Assembly (NCBI GenBank): GCA_963070105.1 | Contig: OY718803.1 | Coordinates: 1,551,007-1,615,006 of the forward strand | DNA from: Litomosoides sigmodontis | Lineage: Eukaryota; Nematoda; Chromadorea; Rhabditida; Onchocercidae | Direction: 5' to 3' | DNA length: 64,000 nt | Shown: in pieces, positions 1 through 18,343 of the stretch | Layout: the number at the start of each line of letters is the position of its first letter | Position numbering within the stretch: the first letter of the stretch is position 1 | The notes under the pieces: model-generated | Databases searched by the model: none | What the model was told of the DNA's origin: nothing | The model's input: the letters and a program-made list of their open reading frames with translations, nothing else | Made by a program: the position numbers and the translations under genes

Positions 1-316
1 ATACATACATCAAGCGTATCACCTTACCTCTATGTAAGCTACTACCTAAATCATCACTTTTCGAAAAAAAAAAACTATTAAAGCTACTATCTTAATCACT
101 AACCTTTAACAAAAACAAAGCCATTAAATTAATGAACATTACAATTCATCCATCTTAGCTCACCCATCACCATCATCAAATACATCACGTTTTATAAGTT
201 AAAATGATAAGCAAAAAGATGCACACAAAGTAACCAACAATTAGTATCAATAAAATGGACGACGCCAACTGCCAAGAAACCATCCAGAATGATCACATGT
301 CATGTCTCCCTCTCTT

Positions 317-320
<4 letters not shown>

Positions 321-387
<67 letters not shown>
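321..387. repeat. (AC)n microsatellite, 67 bp
   Basis: Uninterrupted AC dinucleotide run of about 33 copies. Confidence 0.98.
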
Positions 388-388
<1 letters not shown>

Positions 389-2010
389 CCTTTCCCTCAC
401 TAAACATTCTCAGAGCACTGAAGAAAAAAAATCAACCTTTTTAAATTGCACATTTTCATACAATGTTACACGAGCGCATTGTACGAAGTGGTAAAATGAC
501 ATTTCCAGTAGCACTGTTTGCATGTCATCATTTTAGAACATATTAGTATATGTCTTAAAGAAAAGAAAAAATAGAATCAACAAACGTAAGCGCTAAACTA
601 TTTCATTCACACCATTCACACTTTTTCTAATATTATAAAAAAAAAGAAAAAAATTAAAAATTCACATTGCCACAGACGAGAGAGAGAGAGAGAGCATCCG
701 AGAGTAACAAATAACCAATGTTTACCTCTTCCTCTCTCTCTATCATTGCCAAAACTAAGCTTTCCTTCTTTATACATCTACCCATACATGCTTGCATTAG
801 CACTCACTATAGCGTAAAGCTAAATTATTCACAAAAACCAAAGATCAACTGTGCTTGCCCACTTATCTCAGCTAAAATAGTTAATACAATAAATTTTTAA
901 TCATTCATGATATCATTCAATAATTCTAATTCCGATAATTAAGTAAAAAATTATCAATCACCTTCTCACTACCTAATTCACAAATATGAATTGCAAAAAA
1001 AAACATCTAACATTAATTCACTCATGTTTCACGGCTCCTAAACAAACTATAATATATCATCAAGTCGTTATTCATCCCTTCTCCTTCTCAGCTGACGCTG
1101 ATAGTTCGGTGAAAGATTGAACAAGTAAACAATTCATACGGCAAATTCATTCTCCTTTTTATCCTTTTTTTTAATCTTTCATCCTCATTTTCATCCCATT
1201 CCATTCCATTATCTTATTTCGAAAATTTTTACCCCAAACTGTATTTTAAAAAAAATTAAAAAACATTGAAAGAAAACTTTCACTCTCGTCTCCTCAAAAA
1301 ATTAATAAACACAAGCTTATCTGTGTAAAATAGAACATATTAATGTGCTAATATAAAATGACAATCAAGCAGAGGAAAAATAATACTTTAACAATTTTAA
1401 ATTAAATTTATCATATAAACCAGTTTTTACAGAAATAATTGACATATACAATCTAACTTCAACAGTTTCACACACGTTCCCACACAATGTTCTTTGTTTC
1501 CACTAGAGTAAAATGATACGACGACTACAATCTTTACACCACGGTAACTTTACGATACCCATTTTAATTCCAATTTCCCTTATAAATCATTTCCTCCTAT
1601 TTATCACTCTCTTCAACAAATCTCTACTCTCTACTCTACCACACTAGAAAAGAAAGTAATCAAATAGGTGCACTTATATTCACATGCAAATAAGAAACAT
1701 AAGTATTCATCAATACTTCAAAACATCAATCTATCACCCTTCATTCCAACAAATCCACTCCCTCGCTGAAATGCATCCTTGCAAAATTGCCCTTTCAATA
1801 ACAAAATAAAAAATTCATCAAGCCTGAGCAATAAGAAAGAGAGAAAGAAGGAAAGAAAGAATGCTCAACGAAGAGCAATCAATGAAAACACATGCTAATT
1901 AATGGATGAAAATTACATTATCAGAAATATTCTCAAATCATCTTACAACTACCAAATAAATTTTCAAGAAATTTAACCAACATGAATGAATACAACAATT
2001 GCACACACTG

Positions 2011-2075
<65 letters not shown>
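2011..2075. repeat. Compound (TA)n(CA)n microsatellite
   Basis: About ten TA units pass directly into about twenty CA units. Compound TA/CA junctions recur at 9,458, 23,162 and 53,768. Confidence 0.97.
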
Positions 2076-2076
<1 letters not shown>

Positions 2077-2437
2077 AACTAATATTGCCTACTATCCCAC
2101 CACATCAAACATCATCTATTCATCCATTTACCTATCTAGCTATCCATCCATCTATCTCAACACACATACTACAGATGCATATATACTGTGCAATCTTTTT
2201 CAACAATTTAAAACAAACAATCAACACTAATTAGTAAAGAAAATTTGCAGGAAAAAAATTAATTCACATAACATTGACATTGCACAGTAAATAGGAAACA
2301 TCTGTGAAATTCCTTCCAAAATAAAACGGCTAGGAGGAAAAACCAACACAATAATTGGTAGCATTAATGATCTAACAAACAATGTAACACGACGTGCTTA
2401 TTGTTCTCTTTTCAACATCTACTAGATAATTCTCTAA

Positions 2438-2439
<2 letters not shown>

Positions 2440-2468
<29 letters not shown>
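2440..2468. repeat. (CT)n microsatellite
   Basis: Uninterrupted CT run of about 14 copies. Confidence 0.95.
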
Positions 2469-4373
2469 AATCACAAAGGCAATAATGAGTTTGAGCAAAA
2501 AATATACAGTGTGTTTACGTTGACAAAAAATGAAAAGAAAAAATCAAATGTTCGTTAAATCCTTCACTAACTAACATAACACACCCATGATCAGATTAAC
2601 TGAGTTCAAAAAACAACGTTTAACTTCCTTCTTCTTTCTTCATTCAACGTCAACATATGAAAATTCCTGTTAAAACGAATGCACCCTAATATGCTGTTAC
2701 CCAAGAACAATGAAGTATATTGAAAAAAAAAAACCTACCTGTACGCTGATGTGTTCAACAAACTAGATTCTAGCTAATAAAATTACGACATCACGTATTA
2801 CACCTCTTACATCGTAAAAAAAATATCTACATATTCATTTTTACAATCATACACCATTATTCCCTCAAAGTACCAAAAATTCCAACAAAGAATTCTCCAT
2901 ATTCTACATTAAATTTCACTTTAAAAACAACCATAAAGAAACAATAGTACATTTCACAAAACAACTTAATAATCACACGATAAAGACGATGTGTCCTGGT
3001 CTACATACATACCAATTTTTTGCATTAGTACTTTTTTTAAAGGAACTGAATAAGTGCAAAAAATAATTACAGTTTGTCAAATATGGAATCGGAAAGGAAG
3101 CCAATCGAATTTAAAAGTATAAAGCAATAAATATACATAATAAAGATTAACATGCATTAATATGCGGTACATCTCTATTACGCAAAATTTGAGATGAAAT
3201 TATGAGGAAAAAAAAACCAACGGACAACTATTCAATTTACAAAATGAAATTTAATTTATGACACATACTGACTACTATATATGCATGTGTAGAAGCTCAT
3301 GCTCAAAATTATTCTTATAAAATCGCCTTTTCTATTGTCCATTTATTAGCATCTTTATGGGCACTGTTCCTGATACTAGCAAGAGAAAGCAAAAATAATA
3401 ATCCATGCAATGATTTATCAAATTCGTTCTTCAACTCCAATCGTTTGAAAATTACTTCTTTTTTAAGGAACTACATAAGCGTTTAGCTACACAAAACCCA
3501 CAAACTTTTCGAGTTAAATAACTGTTCATCGGTAAAAAAATTGAAATGAAAAACATGCAAATTTTTTATCACAAAAAAACCGTCCTTTTTTTGCATATAT
3601 TCTTACATGTTAAATGTCGTCATACCCTTAAAAGAATTTTGCTCTTTCCAGTAAAATGTTAAACCTAAAATCATTCACTATAAAGAACGGACATTCGACT
3701 TCTCTCAATCTATCTGTGTTGAGAGATTCGTCGGTGTGTTTTCACATCAATCCTTTTATGTAACAAAATTTAATTTTTTTTAACCATCCTTCATTACCAC
3801 ATTTACATGTATGTTTTCACAGTGAAATCCTTTCACCTTCCTTATTCCTTCTTTCACTTCTCTAAAATACAACAAATATCCGATAAGATGACCAAAAAAA
3901 AATCTAATGAAACAACGATGGCTATCATCATCATTTCAACCTGTTCTACAAACAGCCAATGATAAATTTGGCACAAAAACAAACAATGAAACATAACAAC
4001 CAGTTCTGACAAAAAACATACCTTCCTAACCTCAAGATAGGAGAGAGAGAGACAGGAAAAATAAACAATATGATTAAAATTTAAACTAACTTAGCCCATC
4101 CTTACCATCATATCTAAGTTATCATGGCTGTCCAATAATTAAATACACATAGAAACAAAGAGATGAATACTGCATAGAAGAAGAAATGATGAGAGAGAGA
4201 GAGAGAGAGGAAAACGAATGGATGAATTACATGAAGTGAAAGCATGCTCGTTTAAATCGATCTATTCCTCCTCCAGAAAAAAAAATTGGAGCACATACGA
4301 TGACCACTCTCAGCGTCGTTGCCACTATCCCCACACTCCCTCATTCCTACCGATCACGCTCCGATCACCACCG

Positions 4374-4400
4374 CCATCGCCATCGCCATCGCCACCGCCA
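4374..4400. repeat. Short CCATCG hexanucleotide repeat
   Basis: Three perfect and one altered hexanucleotide units in a locally GC-richer patch (about 4,300-4,600). The plus strand reads as His-Arg repeats there, and no gene is supported. Confidence 0.8.
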
Positions 4401-5101
4401 CATGAAGAAAGCAAAAAGAGCGAGCAACACGAAAGAGGATGAAGGCAATCATCAAAGAAAACACTGCTCCATGCTATCAAGCTATATAGGAGCGGAAAAA
4501 AGCGCACAGAGCGAAATGGTCCGAAAGGAAGACGGAAGCCATCCATCCCCCACCATCTCCTCCTTCCCTTCTCCTCCGACCACATTCAATCCAAATTAAA
4601 TAAATAAATGCCTATTTGCTTTGTCTATAGTGAAGATAGATGGCAGGAAAGATCACCGCTAACTTTAATTCACATTCACCACCCATCCTCATTCCCTCAA
4701 ATGAACAGATGGAAAAATCCATATTTGAAATCACTCACATAGCAACACTAAATAAGTTAAGAACTAACACGAGAAACTAACTAAATTACTATAATTTTTC
4801 CCAATAAACAAAAATATGCAGGCATAAAAGTGAAATGAAATAATTAACAATTTGAACAAAAAATCCCTTAATCGTTAATTTACTAAATAAATGGTAGATA
4901 CACTTTTTTTTTCAAAAAAAAGCACAAATAGCTAAATCCATTTTTTTCAAGCTAAAATAATCACCTAGACATAATAATGAACGTTAACTAACTCATTCCT
5001 AATAATAATAACAACACTCATTAATCAATTCTATGCAAGATGCATGTTTGAAACTATCAAATATTTATCATTTACAGGACAACTTATTTGTGTTATTTGT
5101 G

Positions 5102-5104
<3 letters not shown>

Positions 5105-5140
<36 letters not shown>
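5105..5140. repeat. (TA)n microsatellite
   Basis: Uninterrupted TA run of about 18 copies. Confidence 0.95.
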
Positions 5141-5144
<4 letters not shown>

Positions 5145-8100
5145 GCATTGTATATACATGTTTCATTGTATGGAAAGACAAATAGTCAAATTTCAATTAT
5201 CCTTTTTTAATTTTTCTAATTTCAAACTAATAACTAAATTATATGAGTTTGAATTGACTGAATGAGGAGAATTTCATTGTTGCGGAAGAAACAGATGCAA
5301 TTTCGTCAATTGAAATTCAAAACTTATCAAAAAATCACCATCACTATCACTATCATTATTATTATCAGCACTGTGGCAAGCAAACAACAAAGAAGAAGGA
5401 GAACGAGGAGGAGGAGGACCTTGTAAATAACCTTTTATTATTATCACCATTTACCATCACCTCCACCACCGCCAACAACATCTTTCCAACAAAGCAATCG
5501 ACGTTTTCACTCTTTCCCCTCTACTTTCCCATACACCCATCCGCTTTCAATCCCTCTCTCTCTCTCTTTCTCCCTCAACTATTTACTGACCTTTAACCTT
5601 ATAACCTCGTTTCCTCGCAATACACACACTGCGCTTCTCCTTTTTCCTTCTCTACCATCACTCTCATTCAATCTCTTCACTTTCTCATTCCCTCTCACTC
5701 ACTTCCATTTTCTCTTCTTTCATCCTCTTCTCCTCACCTCTTCTTCCATCTGAAATTTCAAATTTCATCTTCTTAACGAAAAGTGAGGTAAGTGAAACAC
5801 TTCATAATCTCAATAATCAATAGAACTAAGAGGAAAGAGAGAGAGGGACAGACAAGCGAAGGCAGGGAGAGAGGGAGAGAGAGAGTTGTCATACCAATCC
5901 ATAATTGGTTCTTTCAAAATTCATCAGGAAGATATGTCTAGATGAAGCCAACCTATTGCAGCTTTTCAATTCTCTCTACTACCACAAACACTCTTTAATT
6001 TCCATCCAATTCTCTAACCAAATATCGTCAACGTATGTCGCAGCCATAAGCTCACTAATGTATTTGTGAAGCTAACCATTACATAATGAATACAAGGAAC
6101 TATTAATCACATAAAATGACTGGACAAAAGCATTTGGTGCATTTCCATCTTGTGAAATTCTATCTTAAAATGCCCCGAATCCTCTGCCAACAAATCATTC
6201 AATATGACAAGGAAGATGAAAGAACAAAGGAGGGGGGGGGGAAAGTAAGGGGAAGAAAAATTGAACATCTGGTCTTTTTTACGGAGATAATCTACCGTTA
6301 TCGACGACAGCTGCTAAATAGACTACCTGTATCTGTCTAAAGTTTCTCTCTCTCTACATATAATATTCATTAGTCCAATGCTTATATTTCACTACTATAT
6401 CAGAAAAATAAAAGCTAACCAATCATTTAAAAAAAAAGACCATATAAATGATGATGAACGTTTCGACTAATTCCAAAAAAAATAAATTATACAATACGCT
6501 AAAATCAATTTTACATAAGAATCTATCTCATCAAGAAATATTCATTCATACAATTTATACAGAATTTTATAAACATTCATTAACAATTTCTCACAAGGAA
6601 AAGAAATAAATTATGTCCATAAAAACATTGATTTATCTCTCTGTATCGTTAGACCAGTACCAATTAAACCTCATTAATCTTAAAAATTCAAAATTTCAAC
6701 ATTCTATTACACTAAGTTTATTGCATATCACATAAAGCATTATTTCTAAGAAATTTTTTCAAAACTAAAGCCAAATATGCCTACTATATATTTTAAGACT
6801 AAATACAATTATCCCAAGGCATAAAATGTTTCAAAAAAAAAGAGGCGAAGGAATACATTTCCTGAAGTGTAAGTAGTAGTCCTTCTAGCTTTGTAATATT
6901 GTTGCTAGCTATACGAAATATCGAAAAAAATTTTAAGTAGCAAATTTTCCTTCTCAATGATTTTACAGTTCTTTCTTAGTCTTAGCATTTCGTGTTTTTT
7001 TTTTTGTTTCGCTCTCTTCGTATTTGTTTATAAATTTATTTAATGTACACTACTTTTGATAAAATTGCAAAATATGGTCGTGTAAGGAGGGAATTACACA
7101 CTAATTATTTTTCCATACAAATATTATATTTTTTTGTCTACGATTCAATTCTAATTTATCTTTTTTTTGGTAACAATTCTAGTTTTTTTTTCTCATCATT
7201 ATTACTATTTTAATATTTTAAAATTACTACTTGATTTGACAAAAGGAAAAAATGATCTATTGAAAGAACAAGCCGTAATTATTTCGTTCAGCTAATTTAC
7301 TCAACCATTCTTCACTGTTCTACTATTTATAGAAATTGAAAAGATAGACAGATGGATAGATATATAGATGTGTTTGTGCTTAATATAGTTTGAAAAGAAT
7401 TCCTTTTGCTATATTTAAAAAAAAAAAAGAAAAAAATGACAGTTTTATGTTACTCTGTGCTGCATAGTTTTTTGAAAATGACAGACATTGTTCAGTTGAA
7501 ATATTTCAAAAATTTAACAACATACTTTCATTACACAACTTTTGCTAAAATAATACCATCAAATGTACTCATATTACATTAATGGTCTCATTCATTCATC
7601 CATCTTACATACAAAATTTCAAATCATATATTTTTTTAACTCTTTCTTTTTCTACTTTTTTCCTTAGCAAAAAAAACTGTACAACAGACGCTATTATCGT
7701 CTTTTGCGAAATCTTATTTATTATTCTAACCTTACGTATTCTATTTCCATGTATAATACCAAAAAAAAAATGATTTTGAAATATATAATCATTATTGGAG
7801 AAAAATATAAGAGAAAGAAGACGAAATCGTTACAACATTTCACGATAACCTTATCTTACTATTCTTCTTCCACCAAACACTTCTTCATCCTTCCGCTTTA
7901 TTATTCATTTTGAATATTCTCATCCCTTTCACATTCACTCTCTCCTTTCATCATTCCCAACAACTATTCGTGCACGTAAATTGTATTCTCTCTCCCTCTC
8001 TCTCTCTCTCTCTATATGTGTATATATGCGATTGTCCTCCATTATTCCCTGCTGATTTAATTGGTTTTTACCACAATGTGCAAGAATGAAATCAGTGTGA

Positions 8101-9454
8101 GCACAAAGCAACGATTTTGGGCAAGCAAAAATTGGGAAGTAAAATACTCTCTCTCTCTCTCTCTCGCTCTACAACTTTACTTACATTTTTATATCATCGC
8201 ATTTTTTTTATAATCTTATCTATAAGGTTTCCCTCATTGTTTTTTATTCTTTTTCTTTCTTCTGTCTGTTACACTAATTCAATCAGTGGAGGGTGCTATT
8301 TTCCTTTCTTCGCAAACGTTACGAATGATATCAATTTTGAAAATGTGGAAATAACAAAAAGTTAAGATAATAGCAATACGAAGAGCACGGATAAGTTTCA
8401 AATCTGCAAAAAATCCACGCCTACGATGTAGGTGAATGTAAACAATTTGCGATGGGTGAGAAAATGATTTGTGTTGTGAAGTGTCAATTGATTATTTAAA
8501 ATACGAAAAAAATGTGTTCATAACTTTTTTCACTTGTTTGTGATACATGGATAAAGATTAGAGAAAGTCTATGGCTCATATGCTTTTATGTATTTTGCAA
8601 AGAGAACACAAAAGAAAACAGTTAAATTCGTTATGCTAAGGAACCCAAGAAGTGGCCACTGCTGGCAACAACTAAAAAAAGTTATCATCTATCCAAGGTA
8701 TTTCACGAATGAGCTTATTGTTTCCAGTCACATACACACACACACACACACATGACAAAGACAATACTTGACCCCCAAACACATCAGAACTTAAATACTC
8801 CATTGGTAATTTGCATATTCGACAATATAAGGCACAATTAAAAAGTTATCGGGCAGCAGCAGTAGAAGAGTTATGTTCATCAATTTAGAAATAAAATAGC
8901 TCTAATACTACTTTCATACAAATGGAACTTCGAATTAAATCAATCCTGAGGTATTTAAAAGTTAGAACATTTTAAATTGGATACATTCACGATGATAGCA
9001 TTTTAATTCGCTTCTAACAGTAGGTGATTAGAAAGTCATAAACGTGAATTGTCATATATAGTCGCAAACGCACTCACCATTGAATGATAGGAATGAGAGA
9101 AATTTTTGGATAATCACTGTAACAATTGCTATGGTAACGACCTAATCGGCACAACAGCGGTATGGATGAAAATATCAGAGCGCAATTTGCAAATAGCTTT
9201 TTATAACTATTATTAGTGATGTAAAAATCTATCCTGAATGTATCAATGAGTGTAACAAAATCAAATTTGAAAGAAACCATTAGGATTTCTTCCAGCAATG
9301 CTTCTCCTCTCCCTTCCCTTTTCCTTTCAAAAATTTGTACTGTTAAATTTCAAAACTACTGCTGGGAAATAACATCTCTACACGGGTCCCACTCGTACGG
9401 CAGCACTTTCCAGGAAGTGGAAGTAAGTCACCGCAATAACACATTCAATCGCTG

Positions 9455-9457
<3 letters not shown>

Positions 9458-9509
<52 letters not shown>

Positions 9510-9520
9510 GTGTGTGTGTG
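9458..9520. repeat. Compound (TA)n(TG)n microsatellite
   Basis: About 24 TA copies followed after a short break by six TG copies. Confidence 0.95.
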
Positions 9521-9826
9521 TACTTGTGCTTCATTTTTCAATTGAATATATTTAGTATCTTGTATAATGACAATTCAATTTATATTTTCCTAGGACGAAA
9601 CTAATTATTAGAAATAAAGGAAGAAGCGATAAGGAAAATTGCTGTTACAAAACGTGCCAACACATAATACGTTATTACTACTAATACAAAGAATATATAA
9701 GTAAAAGCTTATTTTCTTTTCTAGAAAACTTTCCTTAAAATGATCAAGTTTCCTACTTTCACATATGAGAGCAGATGTGGAGCATTTTTTTTTTCTATAA
9801 CGAACAAATGTGAAACTCCTTAAACA

Positions 9827-14909
<5,083 letters not shown>

Positions 14910-14966
14910 TTAGATTCACAGCTCACGTCCAACCACTTCGACTTATAATTCAATAAAACACGGTCG

Positions 14967-14979
14967 CTGAAAAAAAAAA
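14967..14979 (-). other. Splice acceptor upstream of the homeobox start codon
   Basis: Ten T residues followed by CAG on the minus strand, 58 bases before the ATG. This is either a spliced-leader trans-splice acceptor or the end of a 5' UTR intron. It supports the ATG at 14,909 as the first coding start. Confidence 0.55.
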
Positions 14980-16670
14980 CACGTGGTATAAACGTAAATC
15001 GAGTTACAGATTCAATTCAAATCAAGGTACAGACAAGTAGTAAGTCTGTGTATAGCAAAAAGAGAAAGCGAAAGGCATATCAAGACGGAAATACATTTAG
15101 GAAGACATTTTAGATACTGTACGGAATTGTAGGTTATGAAATGTAAAAAAATTAATTTGCAAAAGCGTCAATTTAATCCAACATCACCAATTTCTTGAAC
15201 GATCGAATCCATAAATTCCATTCATATTCCAATCTATCAATTCAATCCCTATTTTATTAATTCAATATACTGGTAGATATTTCCACATCCCTCTACTACA
15301 CATGCATTAACCACTTATAAAATATCTCCAACATTACTGTAACTATATACTTCATCAAAAATTTAACTACATTTAGGTGAAAGAATGGAGCATTAGAGAG
15401 AAAATGATGGGAAATAAGACAGAATTGGCAGGAAAAAAAAAACCCTCTCCTGAAGTCACCAGCGCATTGCTTCTGAAGTAACGATTTCAAATGCATCAAC
15501 AAATTAGTCTGAAGTAAGGGAAATAAAGGAAGATAATTCTGACAAATTATAAAAGATTTTCACGAAAATGAGTTGGATATTTTCCCGTTACAAGTCCTAC
15601 TACTATATTGTTCTCTCTGCTTCGCTCACTCTCTCCCAAATACACTAGAAGAGAAGAAGAAATGAATTTTACAAGAGAAAAGCGGAAACCATAATTAGCT
15701 AGGAAACGTGAAATCATATCATCCTACGATCCATGCTACCATGGAGATAGAAAAGCGCATGCTACACGACTGAGATAATGAATCAAATAAATGTCTAGTC
15801 TAAGAGACCGAATTATTTGAAACGTGAAGTGCACATGAAATGCAATGTCACATTAGAGGGAGGGAGGAGTGGGAGAGAGAGCGAATGAGGAGGAAAAGAG
15901 AAAATTTGGTTAAATTTCGACACCAATCACTCTTTTTCATCCAAAAATAGACACATGACAACACTACACAACAATATATAACTATCATAATTTCCCATAA
16001 CTAGTTAATCACCGATGAACAAAACTTAAAAAACACAACGCGAAAATCCATATCCACATTACTGGAACTCACCACGTAAGCTGTACACATTAGCAAATTC
16101 AACAACGTTTAACTAAGAGATTGATCATTTCATCAATGAAGTTTAAATTCACAACATTAAATGATGTACGAGAAACTGTTTCACAAACGATTCTATTGAT
16201 TATCAATTTTCTTTTTGAGAAAAACAGTACACTAAATTAATGACATAAATATTCTCGTCAAAATTTGCATATTGCACTCAATCGATCAAATATCACTCAA
16301 TCTCTTCATTGTCACCTATGAAACAGTTATGAAAATCTAAAGTTATCCTTCACCCCTCCACTTCTTATAACAACAATATTATCAAATATATCAGCATCAA
16401 CATTAAATGTATCAAATTTTGAAACCTCTTACACCACAACTAAATATTTCAAATTAAAACCAAAAAATTAACTCAATATTCATATAAGCTCAAGCTCTCT
16501 CTCTCTTTCTCAACATTGCGTAGCTGCTAACACATCGAACAACTATTTCATTCATCCATTCGTTGATAATCGAGCTTACTTACATGAATCACAGCAATTT
16601 CTAATCAATTTTGCAAATGGCGACTCTTTTGCTATTATTATGTGAAAATTTATTATTCTTTATTATTCAC

Positions 16671-16976
<306 letters not shown>

Positions 16977-18307
16977 TTTTCATTATTATTATGGGAACAA
17001 ATTTTGGATATATCCGTCTGTGAGCCACGTGTCACGGCAATCGTTGTTTACCTTTCATATATCAGAAGTCATTGGACTCTTCACATTAAATCAATTCCTT
17101 TCTAACTTAACACTTTTATTCTTCAAAACACATATTTATGTATAAACAACAAGCATTCTACTCGCACACACATTCATTCATTCATGCACACTAGCAGCAC
17201 TAGTGATTAGCCATGAATCATCTTAAAATTTCAACAAACAAAAATATCAAGATCATTTCGCAATAATATTGTCAACACCAATACTACCTGACATTTTGAT
17301 CAACGAACCATTTCATAAATAAACAACTGGTCACTACGAACAAAACTTTTTCCTCACTTATCATCCAACAAATTAACAAAAAAAGATTACTGCTAAAAAA
17401 AAAGCAATAATACTACTTAACTTAAACAAATGCATTTAATAATATTTCTTAAATTTCAAAAATTCCAAACAACAAATTTTCCTTTACTTACAACAAAAAA
17501 CATCAATATTACAAATGTTTCTTTATCCATTAGTCGTACCTGGCATTCAATTAAATTAACCTTTTACCATTTGCTTCTTTTTTTTTTTTCAATTTTCTCA
17601 TTACATAACTATTCATTTACTACCAATTCTTACTGTCTTAGCGCTACAGCACCTACAAACATACTAGAATTAACAAAGAGTAATAATGGCTGCTGCAGAA
17701 AGCCAATAAAAAAAAAAAAACTAGGGAAGTATAGATTTACAGTATAACAAATCACAAAAGCAATTTAGCAAGAAAAAAAAAATGTGCGCACCACTACGAT
17801 GAACAGAGACTGTATCGAAAATCGGCCGATCGTCAATGCCATGAGATCGTAAGCTGAGTACCTCGTAAAACTCCCACACTACCTATACCTAAACCGGCCA
17901 TCAATGTCACCTGCCATTTCAATCGACTTTTCAAATGATACAAGCAACGGTAACCACTGCATGCCATTATTATTTGGCACCAAAAATGAGGAAAAAAAAA
18001 AGGAACAGAGAAAGAAAAACTGCTCCATGTAATGAAATTTAACAGATCAATTAATGCATAATTAACCCGATTTAATCTCTTCCTCTCACACCGATGATTC
18101 ACAACTCCACAACGGTTGAATAACTAAGCAAACAATAAAGCTGATGCTGTCACTAAAGCTAATGATGATGACACGATAATAGAAATGACTAAAGCTACAT
18201 CTTCTGAAATTGAAATATTTATAGCTCTCATTACATTTGTGTGTTGTCCTCATTTTCACAACAACAATCAGTATTAAATGACAAATACATTGTTGTGTAA
18301 GAGAATT

Positions 18308-18310
<3 letters not shown>

Positions 18311-18339
<29 letters not shown>
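18311..18339. repeat. (GA)n microsatellite
   Basis: About 14 GA copies. Confidence 0.93.

Positions 18340-18343
<4 letters not shown>

Larger units (their letters stand above)
1..9826. other. Gene-poor, microsatellite-rich stretch
   Basis: No reading frame here resembles a known protein, and the longer open frames are made of repeat translations or low-complexity AT-rich DNA. The stretch holds AC, TA/CA, CT, GA and TA simple repeats (the main ones listed separately) and several poly-A/T tracts. It lies downstream of the homeobox gene on the minus strand, so part of it could be that gene's 3' untranslated region or carry further exons. The segment 9,295-9,425 is less AT-rich than its surroundings but gives no recognisable product. 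Confidence 0.6.

Noticed and set aside
4218..4599. His-Arg-rich and Pro-rich frames on both strands
   Set aside because: They track a CCATCG hexanucleotide repeat and purine-rich DNA; three overlapping frames are open and none has homology.
9246..9440. Plus-strand frame ending in a GTAAGT donor, in locally GC-richer DNA
   Set aside because: It could be an exon, but no partner exon or recognisable peptide was found, so it is not listed as a gene.
17833..18102. 89-codon minus-strand frame in less AT-rich DNA
   Set aside because: No domain, no splice partners and no signal of selection visible; treated as non-coding.
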